A DNA stretch of 5,285 nt from Deltaproteobacteria bacterium (GCA_003105225.1 PQAK01000088.1:1651-6935); one strand, 5' to 3'. Shown: positions 1 through 5,285, numbered from the stretch's first letter. Notes: generated by a model from the sequence alone, not told the origin. A program made the numbers and translations.

Positions 1-579
1 CTTCACAACCGCAGGCTGCAGATCGTCCCGCCCGAAGCGTTCTTCCTGGATGAGAAGCGCCGTCTCAAGTTGTATCTCTCGGCCTTTTACCGGAACGATC
101 ATCGCCTCACCCGGAAGGCGCAGGAGATCATGGATATGGTCGTCGAGTTCGAAACGATCTATTACGGCAGAGACCCCGAGAGGCTGGTACAGGGACATGG
201 AGATTTCCATCCCAAGAATATTTTCATCGGACAGGATTCCGACGATCCCGCCTCCCGGTTCCTTGCCGCCATCGATTTCGGCAGTTCCTATACGATGCCG
301 CCCGCCTTCGACGTGGGAACGTTTCTTGCCCAGTTCCGGAACCAGTTTTACGAGAGGCATGAGGTCCACAACAAAGTATCCGAAGAGATCTTCATCCGGA
401 AATACCTGAATGAGGCGCACGGGTTGGATAACGATTTCCTCCGGCAGGTCGAAGTCTTCCGCGCCCGCACGAGCCTCAGCATCAGCTACTATCTCATCAA
501 GCTCAAACTGGGAGAGAGCGATAACCTGTGGAGGGTGCTGGTGGAAGCGGAGCATCATCTGGCCCGCATTCTCAGTTGA
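1..579 (+). CDS. APH-fold (aminoglycoside phosphotransferase family) kinase, 5'-truncated by the window
   Basis: The reading frame is open from base 1 to a TGA at 577-579, giving 192 visible residues and no start codon I would trust, so the N-lobe lies outside the window. The C-lobe of the APH/choline-kinase-like fold is clear. HGDFHPKN at visible residues 66-73 is the Brenner-type catalytic loop, with H66, D68 (catalytic base) and N73 (Mg ligand). IDFG at 91-94 carries the metal-binding D92. A helical tail follows. The family transfers the gamma-phosphate of ATP to hydroxyls of small molecules such as aminoglycosides, sugars, choline or homoserine. Nothing here identifies the substrate, and antibiotic resistance should not be assumed. 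The gene ends 28 nt before an ABC exporter on the same strand, so cotranscription is likely. A role in making or activating the exported compound is inference. Confidence 0.87.
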   Translation, partial: LHNRRLQIVPPEAFFLDEKRRLKLYLSAFYRNDHRLTRKAQEIMDMVVEFETIYYGRDPERLVQGHGDFHPKNIFIGQDSDDPASRFLAAIDFGSSYTMPPAFDVGTFLAQFRNQFYERHEVHNKVSEEIFIRKYLNEAHGLDNDFLRQVEVFRARTSLSISYYLIKLKLGESDNLWRVLVEAEHHLARILS

Positions 580-594
580 CCATGCGACGCGGCT

Positions 595-599
595 GAAGG
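595..599 (+). promoter_or_regulatory. Ribosome binding site that supports the exporter start at 608
   Basis: A GAAGG motif lies 8 nt before the ATG at 608. The same motif recurs at 632-636, but only 1 nt before the next in-frame ATG at 638, which is too close to work. This favours 608 as the start. The open frame reaches further upstream, but that part overlaps the kinase gene and does not resemble an exporter. Confidence 0.5.
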
Positions 600-607
600 T
601 TCGACCG

Positions 608-2428
608 ATGCGGAAACCCTCCCCTTTTCCCGAAGGCATGAAGCTGAAGGGCTTGCACCGGGTATACAGGACCTTCGTCCCCCATCTGAGAAAGCACAGG
701 CGACGGTTCGTCCTGACCTACCTTGCCCTTTTCGCCGCCATGCTCATGAATGTGCTCAAGCCCTGGCCCCTCAAGATCATCCTCGACTACATCATTCTGG
801 ATAAAGCCATGCCGCACCGGCTCGCTTTCGTGGATTCCGTGGCCGGCCATGACAAAACGGTCCTGTTGGCGATCCTCTGCGCGGGCATGGTAGCGATATT
901 CATCCTGGAGGGTCTCTTCACCTTCATCCGCAAGTATTTCATGGAGGCCGCCGGAGAACGCGCGATCAACGATATCCGGAAGGAGGTATTCGGACATCTG
1001 CAAACGAGCGAACTGGGGATGGATCGACCGGGCGATCTCGTGGTTCGCCTGACTTCCGATATCGACTCCATGAAACTTCTGCTGACCCAGCATGTCCAGA
1101 CGCTGGTGAATTATTTTTTCACATTTTCCGCTGTCTGCATCACCATGTTCTGGATGGATTGGCGGCTTACCCTGCTGGCGCTGTCGGTGGCCCCTCCCCT
1201 GTATCTCGTATCGATTCATTTTTCGGCCAAGGTTGCCGATCTGACCCGGGAAAAAAGGGCCAGGGAGAGTGAAGTCGCCTCCCTTGTGCAGGAGAGCGTG
1301 ACCTCGAAGGAGGTGGTGAAGGCCTTTGCCCTGGAAGAGCAGGAAAAGAGGCGATTCGCCCAAGAGAGCGAAGAGAGCCTGGATGCGGCCCTGGAAAAGG
1401 CGAGGATCAGCAAAGGATTTGGACGAACGGTGGAGGGGATCATCGCCATCGGAACGGCCCTGGTGGTGTATCTGGGAGCGACAAGGACCCTCGCAGGCGC
1501 CATTACCCCGGGTGTTCTCATCGTCTTCGTTTCGTATCTCCGGGATCTCTACAAGCCGGTGGGAGGGCTGTCGGAATTGTGGATCGATTTCGGCGGCGCG
1601 CTCGTGTGCGGCGAGAGGGTTGCGGAAACCCTGGAGTCCAAAATCACGGTGACGGACGCGCCTGACGCGATCGATGCTCCTCCTTTCAGGGGCGAGGTCC
1701 GTTTCGAAGACGTGACCTTCGGGTATGATCCCGGCGAGACTGTATTACAATCCCTTTCCTTCAATGCAAGGCCCGGAGAGAGGATCGCCTTGATCGGGTC
1801 CAGCGGCAGCGGGAAAACCACGATCGTGAACCTTCTTCTCCGATTCCATGACCCGTGGGAAGGACGGATCCTGATCGATGGCCAGGACATTCGCCGCTAT
1901 ACGCTGAAATCCCTCCGCGAGCAGATCAGCGTGGTGCTCCAGGATCCGCTGCTGTTTCACAGGACGATTCGCGAAAATATCGCGTACGGCAAGCCGGAAG
2001 CGGGCTTTGAAGAGACCCTGGATGCGGCGAGGGCGGCGCAGGCACATGAATTCATCGTGAGGCTTTCCGATGGGTACGATACGGTTCTCCAGGACGGAGG
2101 GGCCAATCTCTCGGGCGGGCAGAGGCAACGGATCGCATTGGCCCGGGCGATCTTGAAAAACGCCCCGATCCTTGTTCTCGATGAGCCGGTGACCGGCATG
2201 GATGCGGCAACGGAGGCAAGGCTGAAGGATACGCTGGACCGGCATAGGAAAGGCAAGACGAGTTTCACGATTGCGCATCGGATTTCCACCATCATGAGGG
2301 CGGATCTCATCCTGATGATCGGAGAGGGACAGGTCGTAGAGCAGGGAACGCATGAACAGCTATTAGGCAGGAACGACCGGTACCGTCAACTCTACGATCT
2401 CCAAAAGGCCGAACCCGGCGTTCCTTGA
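608..2428 (+). CDS. MsbA-like ABC exporter, fused membrane and ATPase domains (half-transporter)
   Basis: This 606-residue protein has the usual length and order of a type IV (MsbA/LmrA-like) half-exporter that works as a homodimer in the inner membrane. The membrane domain has likely helices near residues 34-52, 84-105, 165-182, 187-205, 275-292 and 300-315. The ATPase domain starts near 363. It has an A-loop Tyr (Y373), Walker A GSSGSGKTT at 397-405 with K403, Q-loop Q445, signature LSGGQ at 501-505, Walker B ILVLDE at 521-526 with catalytic E526, D-loop D532 and H-loop H557, so it should hydrolyse ATP. The usual X-loop TxVGERG reads TVLQDGG (492-498), which is unusual for exporters. The family moves lipids, lipid-linked sugars, peptides or drugs outward; the substrate here is unknown. 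The kinase gene just upstream is probably in the same operon. Confidence 0.95.
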   Translation: MRKPSPFPEGMKLKGLHRVYRTFVPHLRKHRRRFVLTYLALFAAMLMNVLKPWPLKIILDYIILDKAMPHRLAFVDSVAGHDKTVLLAILCAGMVAIFILEGLFTFIRKYFMEAAGERAINDIRKEVFGHLQTSELGMDRPGDLVVRLTSDIDSMKLLLTQHVQTLVNYFFTFSAVCITMFWMDWRLTLLALSVAPPLYLVSIHFSAKVADLTREKRARESEVASLVQESVTSKEVVKAFALEEQEKRRFAQESEESLDAALEKARISKGFGRTVEGIIAIGTALVVYLGATRTLAGAITPGVLIVFVSYLRDLYKPVGGLSELWIDFGGALVCGERVAETLESKITVTDAPDAIDAPPFRGEVRFEDVTFGYDPGETVLQSLSFNARPGERIALIGSSGSGKTTIVNLLLRFHDPWEGRILIDGQDIRRYTLKSLREQISVVLQDPLLFHRTIRENIAYGKPEAGFEETLDAARAAQAHEFIVRLSDGYDTVLQDGGANLSGGQRQRIALARAILKNAPILVLDEPVTGMDAATEARLKDTLDRHRKGKTSFTIAHRISTIMRADLILMIGEGQVVEQGTHEQLLGRNDRYRQLYDLQKAEPGVP

Positions 2429-2445
2429 TCGACGGGTCCCGGCAC

Positions 2446-2476
2446 GGAGGCCCCGCCGGCGGGCCGGCGGGGCTCC
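2446..2476. terminator. GC-rich hairpin between convergent genes, possible bidirectional terminator
   Basis: The arms GGAGGCCCCGCCGGC (2446-2460) and GCCGGCGGGGCTCC (2463-2476) are complementary over 14 bp with one bulged G. The innermost pair must open to leave a loop of about 4 nt. It lies in the 59-nt gap between two facing stop codons, where a shared terminator is expected. No T-run follows on either strand, so it is not a canonical intrinsic terminator. It may work with Rho or mainly protect the 3' ends of the transcripts. Confidence 0.55.
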
Positions 2477-2487
2477 TGCGCACCCGG

Positions 2488-2817
2488 CTAATTGCTTTTA
2501 TGCGACCTGACGATCAGGTCATTCTTGACGGACTTGACCCCCTCGACCCCCTTGGCGATTTCGGCCGCCCGGGTGATCTGCTCGGGACCGTCGACGAATC
2601 CGCTCAACTGGACAATTCCCTCGAACGTCTCGACCTTTATCTGGAGCGCCTTGACCCCCGGGTCCTCAACCAGCGCAGCCTTGACCTTGGCCGTAATGGC
2701 CTTGTCATCGAGGTACTGACCGGGGCTTCGCTTGACGGGTTCAGCCGCGTAGGCGGCAAAGGCCGCGAGCAACGCGACGACCACAGCGGCCATTGCATAG
2801 CGGTGTGCCCTCATCAT
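2488..2817 (-). CDS. Small periplasmic BON-domain protein (OsmY-like)
   Basis: The 109-residue product starts with a typical Sec signal peptide: basic start, hydrophobic core at residues 8-22, and a likely cut after AYA at 24. After a short linker comes a single BON domain at about 37-105, with the usual pattern DDKAITAKVKAALVEDPGV, then EGIVQLSG (G67, G73), a helix, and GVKSVKNDLIV at the end. BON domains are thought to bind phospholipid or attach proteins to membranes. OsmY, which has two, is an osmotic-stress periplasmic protein. This one has one domain, so it is a minimal version. The first of two adjacent ATGs is used here because a strong AGGAGG lies 6 nt upstream. The gene stands alone, convergent with the exporter and divergent from the PhnD-like gene. 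A stress or envelope role is inference. Confidence 0.92.
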   Translation of the reverse strand: MMRAHRYAMAAVVVALLAAFAAYAAEPVKRSPGQYLDDKAITAKVKAALVEDPGVKALQIKVETFEGIVQLSGFVDGPEQITRAAEIAKGVEGVKSVKNDLIVRSHKSN

Positions 2818-2823
2818 AGGGTG

Positions 2824-2830
2824 CCTCCTT
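2824..2830 (-). promoter_or_regulatory. Strong Shine-Dalgarno site of the BON-domain gene
   Basis: On the minus strand AAGGAGG lies 6 nt before the ATG at 2817, or 9 nt before the second ATG at 2814. It is a near-perfect match to the 16S anti-SD sequence and the best ribosome binding site in the window, which suggests efficient translation of this small exported protein. Confidence 0.8.
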
Positions 2831-2878
2831 TTCCGCCGAAGGGTCCGGCAAACCCGGCCCTAGGCGTGCACGATGTTG

Positions 2879-2927
2879 CAGCGGATGGTTTTTACTCCCA
2901 ACGATGCCTTTTGGGGGAAATCCGCTG
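2879..2927. repeat. Two-tier inverted repeat in the divergent region
   Basis: The outer arms CAGCGGAT (2879-2886) and ATCCGCTG (2920-2927) are a perfect 8-bp match. Inside them CTCCCAA (2895-2901) pairs with TTGGGGG (2911-2917) over 7 bp, one of them a T-G wobble, around a 9-nt loop. The two stems are joined by an asymmetric internal loop of 8 and 2 nt. The wobble pairs only in RNA read from the plus strand. It could be an RNA structure or a protein-binding site, or chance in GC-rich DNA. Confidence 0.4.
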
Positions 2928-3053
2928 AAGACTGTGCGTCTCAACGCTACGATGCACGGACAACGGAGATCGTTTCCGCACCCGGCGGCGATCCGTTCCG
3001 CCGCGGGGACACCGCACGGCCGGTATTGGGTGACCGGGCAGGCCATCCCCGGA

Positions 3054-3086
3054 AATCGGTTCGCAATGGCCAGGCAGGAACCGATT
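3054..3086. repeat. Perfect 9-bp inverted repeat just upstream of the PhnD-like gene
   Basis: AATCGGTTC (3054-3062) and GAACCGATT (3078-3086) are exact reverse complements with 15 nt between them. The right arm ends 17 nt before the ATG at 3104. Arm centres are 24 bp apart, a little over two helical turns, which would suit a dimeric regulator. As RNA it would form a hairpin close to the start codon. No T-run follows on the plus strand, so a terminator is unlikely. Confidence 0.55.
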
Positions 3087-3103
3087 ATGGTATCCTTCCG
3101 CCG

Positions 3104-4000
3104 ATGATGCGACGGCTGATACTTGTCTCCCTTTGCATGATCCTTCCCGCCGGATGCGTCCAAAAAGAACCTCTGCCGGCGAAGCAGGAATCCCTGGTGA
3201 TCGGGCTCGTTCCCGAGCAGAACATTTTCCGTCAACTCGAGCGTTACGAGCCCCTGGCGCAATATCTCTCCGGGAAAACCGGCGCGAAGATGACGCTGAA
3301 AATCCTTCCACGTTACGGGACCATCATCGATAATTTCAAGGCGCAGCAGCTGGACGGCGCCTTCTTCGGAAGTTTCTCCTACGCGCTGGCGCACGCGAGA
3401 TTCGGGGTGGAAGTCCTCGCACGGCCGATGGGGCTCGATAACACCTCGACGTATCACGGAATGATTTTCGTCAGGAAGGACAGCGGCATCAAGACCGCGC
3501 GGGACATGAAAGGCAAACGGTTCGCGTTCGTGGCCAAGGCAACCACCGCGGGCTACCTTCTTCCGCTGGAATATTTCCATCACTCGGGCATTTCGAATTA
3601 CAAGGAATACCTGAAAGAGGCCTATTTCAGCGGGAGCCATGAGAATGCCATCTACGACGTCCTCGACTATAAAGCCGATATCGGAGCGGCCAAGAATACG
3701 GTATTCCACCGGCTTGCGAAGGACGATCCCCGAATCTTGAAGCATCTCGTCGTCCTGGAGAGGTCCCCCGAGGTGCCGGAGAACGCCCTCGCCTTGCGGA
3801 AGGATATCCGGGAATCGTTGCGGAACCGGCTGAGGGAGGAGCTCCTGGACATGCACCGGGATCCGGAAGGGCAAAAGGTGCTGGAGCGGTTCGGCGCGCG
3901 GAGGTTCATCGAAACCCGGAACACGGATTACGACGTAGTCGTGCAGTACGCGGAACACCTGCGCCTGAACCTGGCAACTTACGATTATAAAAACGATTGA
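3104..4000 (+). CDS. PhnD-like phosphate/phosphonate-type substrate-binding lipoprotein
   Basis: The 298-residue product fits the PhnD/PtxB-type binding-protein family (periplasmic class II fold) in length and motifs. These are IGLVPEQN (33-40), YEPLAQYLSGKTG (48-60), a DGAFFGSFSYALA stretch (84-96), YHGMIFVRKDSGI (117-129), GKRFAFVAKATTAGY (137-151) and SGSHENAIYDV (176-186). TTAG (147-150) aligns with the STSG ligand loop of PhnD and H179 with its conserved His, so an oxyanion ligand is plausible. The start MMRRLILVSLCMILPAGC looks like a lipoprotein signal with Cys18, although Pro at -3 is not typical of a lipobox. The frame stays open upstream to 2873, but that part does not look like protein of this family. 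No good Shine-Dalgarno precedes 3104. No ATPase or permease gene is adjacent, so it may be a sensor or serve a distant transporter. Confidence 0.9.
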   Translation: MMRRLILVSLCMILPAGCVQKEPLPAKQESLVIGLVPEQNIFRQLERYEPLAQYLSGKTGAKMTLKILPRYGTIIDNFKAQQLDGAFFGSFSYALAHARFGVEVLARPMGLDNTSTYHGMIFVRKDSGIKTARDMKGKRFAFVAKATTAGYLLPLEYFHHSGISNYKEYLKEAYFSGSHENAIYDVLDYKADIGAAKNTVFHRLAKDDPRILKHLVVLERSPEVPENALALRKDIRESLRNRLREELLDMHRDPEGQKVLERFGARRFIETRNTDYDVVVQYAEHLRLNLATYDYKND

Positions 4001-4079
4001 TGAAATGAACGATTGCCACTAAAAAAATACCACGTCCCTACTTACATATTCGCCATTACCCCTGGAGCCGTAGGCGATC
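4001..4079 (+). promoter_or_regulatory. AT-rich spacer, possible weak promoter and RBS for the DinB-like gene
   Basis: This gap is clearly richer in A and T than its surroundings. It contains TTGCCA (4013-4018), a 5-of-6 match to a -35 box, and an A7 tract (4021-4027), but no well-spaced -10 box. GGAG at 4064-4067 lies 12 nt before the ATG at 4080, rather far for a ribosome site; AGG at 4072-4074 is nearer. No terminator hairpin is visible after the PhnD-like gene, so read-through from it is possible. Confidence 0.25.
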
Positions 4080-4559
4080 ATGAGCAAACGAGCCATCGAT
4101 TTGGCCGAGCGCTTCAAGACCTTCAACGACGAAGTAATCGAATTCGTAACGAACTGCTCCGATGAGAGTTGGAACAAAGTATGCCCGGGAGAACGATGGT
4201 CGGTAGGTGTTGTCGTTCGGCACATTGCCGCAAGTCACTACGGCGCGTTAGGCTTGGCGAAGATGATGGCCACAGGGGAGAAATTGCCGGATCTCACCCA
4301 GGATGGGATCGATCGGTTGAACCTCAAACATGCCGAAAAACACCGCTACTGCACCCGGGACGAAGTGCTCAAGGCCTTGCGGGAAAACGGCGCATCCGTC
4401 GCCGATTACGTGGCCGGGCTCAGTGACACCGACTTGGAACGCTCCGGCCATATCGCTGCGGCAGGAGGCGACATGACCACCGAACAGCTCATCCTGATTA
4501 TCATCCTTCGCGCCGGCGGCGAACATTTCGCCAACGCAAAAGCCGCTATCGGCGCATAG
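4080..4559 (+). CDS. DinB-like (DinB/YfiT superfamily) four-helix-bundle protein
   Basis: The 159-residue product has the length and helical layout of DinB/YfiT-like proteins. The best signature is the N-terminal W-x(8)-RWSVG-x(3)-RHIAxSH region (residues 31-53): a helix, WNKVCPGERWSVG, then H48 and H53 at the usual position of the first metal-ligand histidine. A second His, H149 in GGEHFANAK near the C-terminus, fits the family's late His motif, though the common HxxxH there is reduced to one His. Members bind Ni, Zn or Fe, and several are thiol transferases or isomerases using mycothiol or bacillithiol; many have no known role. Leu codons differ from those of the genes upstream (TTG 6 of 14, CTG 1 of 14, my hand count), and an AT-rich spacer precedes it, so recent acquisition is possible. 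It ends 12 nt from a convergent gene. Confidence 0.8.
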   Translation: MSKRAIDLAERFKTFNDEVIEFVTNCSDESWNKVCPGERWSVGVVVRHIAASHYGALGLAKMMATGEKLPDLTQDGIDRLNLKHAEKHRYCTRDEVLKALRENGASVADYVAGLSDTDLERSGHIAAAGGDMTTEQLILIIILRAGGEHFANAKAAIGA

Positions 4560-4565
4560 ACGCCG
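4550..4565. terminator. Weak hairpin at the junction of two convergent genes
   Basis: CGGCG (4550-4554) pairs with CGCCG (4561-4565) around a 6-nt loop that contains the stop codon of the DinB-like gene. The 5-bp stem is GC-only but short, and no T-run follows. The 12-nt gap leaves no room for a normal terminator, so transcripts from both sides probably overlap here. Confidence 0.2.
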
Positions 4566-4571
4566 TACCGG

Positions 4572-5285
4572 TCATCCTCTTGCTCCCGTCCTGACCATTT
4601 CGTTCTTCTCTCCCGAGGGCAGGAAGTCGATGGGGTACAGGATGGTCACCTTCTGCACGCCTTCTTTCGGGCCGAAGTTGAACCTTTTGATGCGTTCCAC
4701 AATCCTGGCGACCAGTTCGGGCGACGCCAGGTCGGTGGATTCCACGTTGCACATGGACACCGCGCCGCTTGCCTCGATGCTGATGCGCATCAATATCTTC
4801 CCGCGCAGCGCAGGATCCTTGCGCAATTCCGTGTTGTAGATCCGATACAGCGATGCTTTATACCGGTCGAACACGATCTGGATTTCCTCGTCGGTTCTGC
4901 CCGCGGCAACTCCATCGCTCAGGGGCCTCGACGATTCCTCCAAATTTGCTATCGTACTTGTCGCCCGGCCGATCCCGATGCCCGAACCGCTGCCCCCGCC
5001 GCTGCCGCCGGTGCCGGAGCCGCTGCCGATACCGTGGCCGCCGAGCCGACCGCCATTGCCGTATCCGACGTTGCGGCTGACCCCGGCATTGCCGATACCG
5101 CCGCTGGAGCCGCCCACGCCCTGCATGGCCACCAGCGAGCGCTGCGCCACCGCCAGTCCCTTCACCCGCGGGTTTTCATTGCTCAGACGGGCCTCGGTGC
5201 CGAGCTTCGCAACGAGAGTTTCGTTCATCATGTCCTTCAAGGCCTCTTTAAACTTCAGAACACCCGCCGGTTCGGCTTTTTCCTG
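4572..5285 (-). CDS. AgmX/PglI C-terminal (TonB-like) domain protein with glycine-rich linker, 5'-truncated by the window
   Basis: The frame is open from the right edge to a TGA at 4572-4574, giving 237 visible residues; the true start lies outside the window. Residues 1-55 are helical and charged. Residues 56-106 are a low-complexity Gly/Ser-rich linker. From about 132 to 223 comes the AgmX/PglI C-terminal domain, which resembles the TonB C-terminus: DEEIQIVFDRYKASLYRIYN, then ELRKDPALRGKILMRISIEASGAV, a helix, and KVTILYPIDFLPSG at the end. The common CYE at the first helix reads IYN here. In Myxococcus AgmX belongs to the gliding machinery; elsewhere such proteins often sit beside ExbB/ExbD-type motors and probably carry force across the periplasm. 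An upstream motor gene pair would lie beyond the right edge and cannot be checked here. The last 14 residues are a short tail after the domain. Confidence 0.82.
   Translation of the reverse strand, partial: QEKAEPAGVLKFKEALKDMMNETLVAKLGTEARLSNENPRVKGLAVAQRSLVAMQGVGGSSGGIGNAGVSRNVGYGNGGRLGGHGIGSGSGTGGSGGGSGSGIGIGRATSTIANLEESSRPLSDGVAAGRTDEEIQIVFDRYKASLYRIYNTELRKDPALRGKILMRISIEASGAVSMCNVESTDLASPELVARIVERIKRFNFGPKEGVQKVTILYPIDFLPSGEKNEMVRTGARG
4968..5120 (-). repeat. Glycine-rich low-complexity stretch within the AgmX-like gene
   Basis: About 51 codons are mostly Gly and Ser, with GxG runs such as GIGSGSGTGG and GGGSGSGIGIG. On the plus strand this shows as repeated GCCGCTGCCG-like triplet patterns at about 4980-5040. 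Such linkers are common in this family and are probably flexible periplasmic spacers. The triplet repetition makes the length prone to change by slippage. Confidence 0.75.

Larger units (their letters stand above)
2831..3103. other. Divergent intergenic region rich in inverted repeats
   Basis: This gap separates the BON-domain gene (leftward) from the PhnD-like gene (rightward), so promoters for both should lie here. I see no convincing pair of sigma70 boxes. Frames cross the gap on both strands, but their translations resemble no protein family I know, so I read it as non-coding. It holds four inverted repeats: 2879-2927 and 3054-3086 (listed separately), a 6-bp GC-rich one at 2985-2990/2999-3004, and a 5-bp one at 3034-3038/3048-3052. 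A TATGGT at 3086-3091 could be a weak -10 box for the PhnD-like gene, but no well-spaced -35 goes with it. Confidence 0.5.

Noticed and set aside
1..579. An antibiotic-resistance aminoglycoside phosphotransferase
   Set aside because: The fold and motifs are shared by many metabolic kinases. No resistance-gene context, integron or transposon is present, so resistance is not supported.
410..607. An N-terminal extension of the exporter by 66 residues
   Set aside because: The extension overlaps the kinase gene in another frame, is Ser/Trp-rich and unlike exporters, whereas the start at 608 has a usable ribosome site and gives the normal length.
2836..2870. A possible c-di-GMP riboswitch, suggested by GGCAAACC near 2846
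   Set aside because: Only this short stretch resembles the GEMM consensus. The conserved downstream parts, such as the GACGCAAAGCC-like core and the second stem, are missing on this strand.
2425..2928. A 167-codon open frame on the plus strand, opposite the BON-domain gene
   Set aside because: It begins inside the exporter's last codons, runs antisense through a well-supported BON-domain gene and its strong ribosome site, and has a repetitive Leu-Asp composition typical of a shadow frame.
2873..3103. An N-terminal extension of the PhnD-like protein by 77 residues
   Set aside because: It would bury the signal peptide and lipobox inside the protein, and the added residues resemble no domain. 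The ATG at 3104 puts the signal sequence at the N-terminus.
2741..3958. A 405-codon open frame on the minus strand, opposite the PhnD-like gene
   Set aside because: It covers nearly all of a gene with clear family motifs and also overlaps the start of the BON-domain gene. Its translation is rich in Arg, Pro, His and Gly without any recognisable domain, as expected for an antisense shadow in GC-rich coding DNA.
3992..4016. Direct repeat AACGATTG at 3992-3999 and 4009-4016 around the PhnD-like stop codon
   Set aside because: Two copies of 8 bp, one of them inside the coding end, with no mobile element or further copies nearby; chance is an adequate explanation.
4019..4030. An A7 tract as the T-run of a minus-strand terminator
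   Set aside because: No stable hairpin lies just before it on the minus strand and there is no minus-strand gene to terminate between 3104 and 4559.

Overview
The window looks like a chromosomal segment of a GC-rich Gram-negative bacterium. The best guess is a deltaproteobacterium in the broad sense (Desulfobacterota or Myxococcota-like). The reasons are the AgmX/PglI-type C-terminal domain, a periplasmic BON-domain protein, a PhnD-like lipoprotein standing alone, and an MsbA-type exporter. This taxonomic reading is inference from gene content, not from a marker gene. There are six protein-coding genes, two of them cut by the window edges, and no RNA gene, CRISPR array or insertion sequence that I can see.

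Layout. Positions 1-579 (+) hold the 3' part of an aminoglycoside-phosphotransferase-fold kinase. After 28 nt comes a complete MsbA-like half-size ABC exporter (608-2428, +), probably in the same operon. A strong GC-rich hairpin (2446-2476) lies between its stop and the stop of a convergent gene for a small exported BON-domain protein (2488-2817, -). The 286-bp gap from there to the next start (2818-3103) is divergent and rich in inverted repeats. It leads into a PhnD-like substrate-binding lipoprotein (3104-4000, +) that has no transporter partner in view. A short AT-rich spacer follows, then a small DinB-like protein (4080-4559, +). Only 12 nt later, on the opposite strand, ends a TonB/AgmX-like protein with a long glycine-rich linker (4572-5285, -), whose N-terminus lies beyond the right edge.

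How the genes may work together. The kinase and exporter plausibly act on one pathway, such as modifying and exporting a glycoside, lipid or other envelope compound; the substrate is unknown. The BON protein, the PhnD-like lipoprotein and the AgmX-type protein are all predicted to face the periplasm or envelope, but they are in separate transcription units and nothing shows that they form one system.

I do not see a clear-cut new system. The items most worth a second look are the kinase-exporter pair, the lone PhnD-like lipoprotein, and the inverted repeats in front of it.
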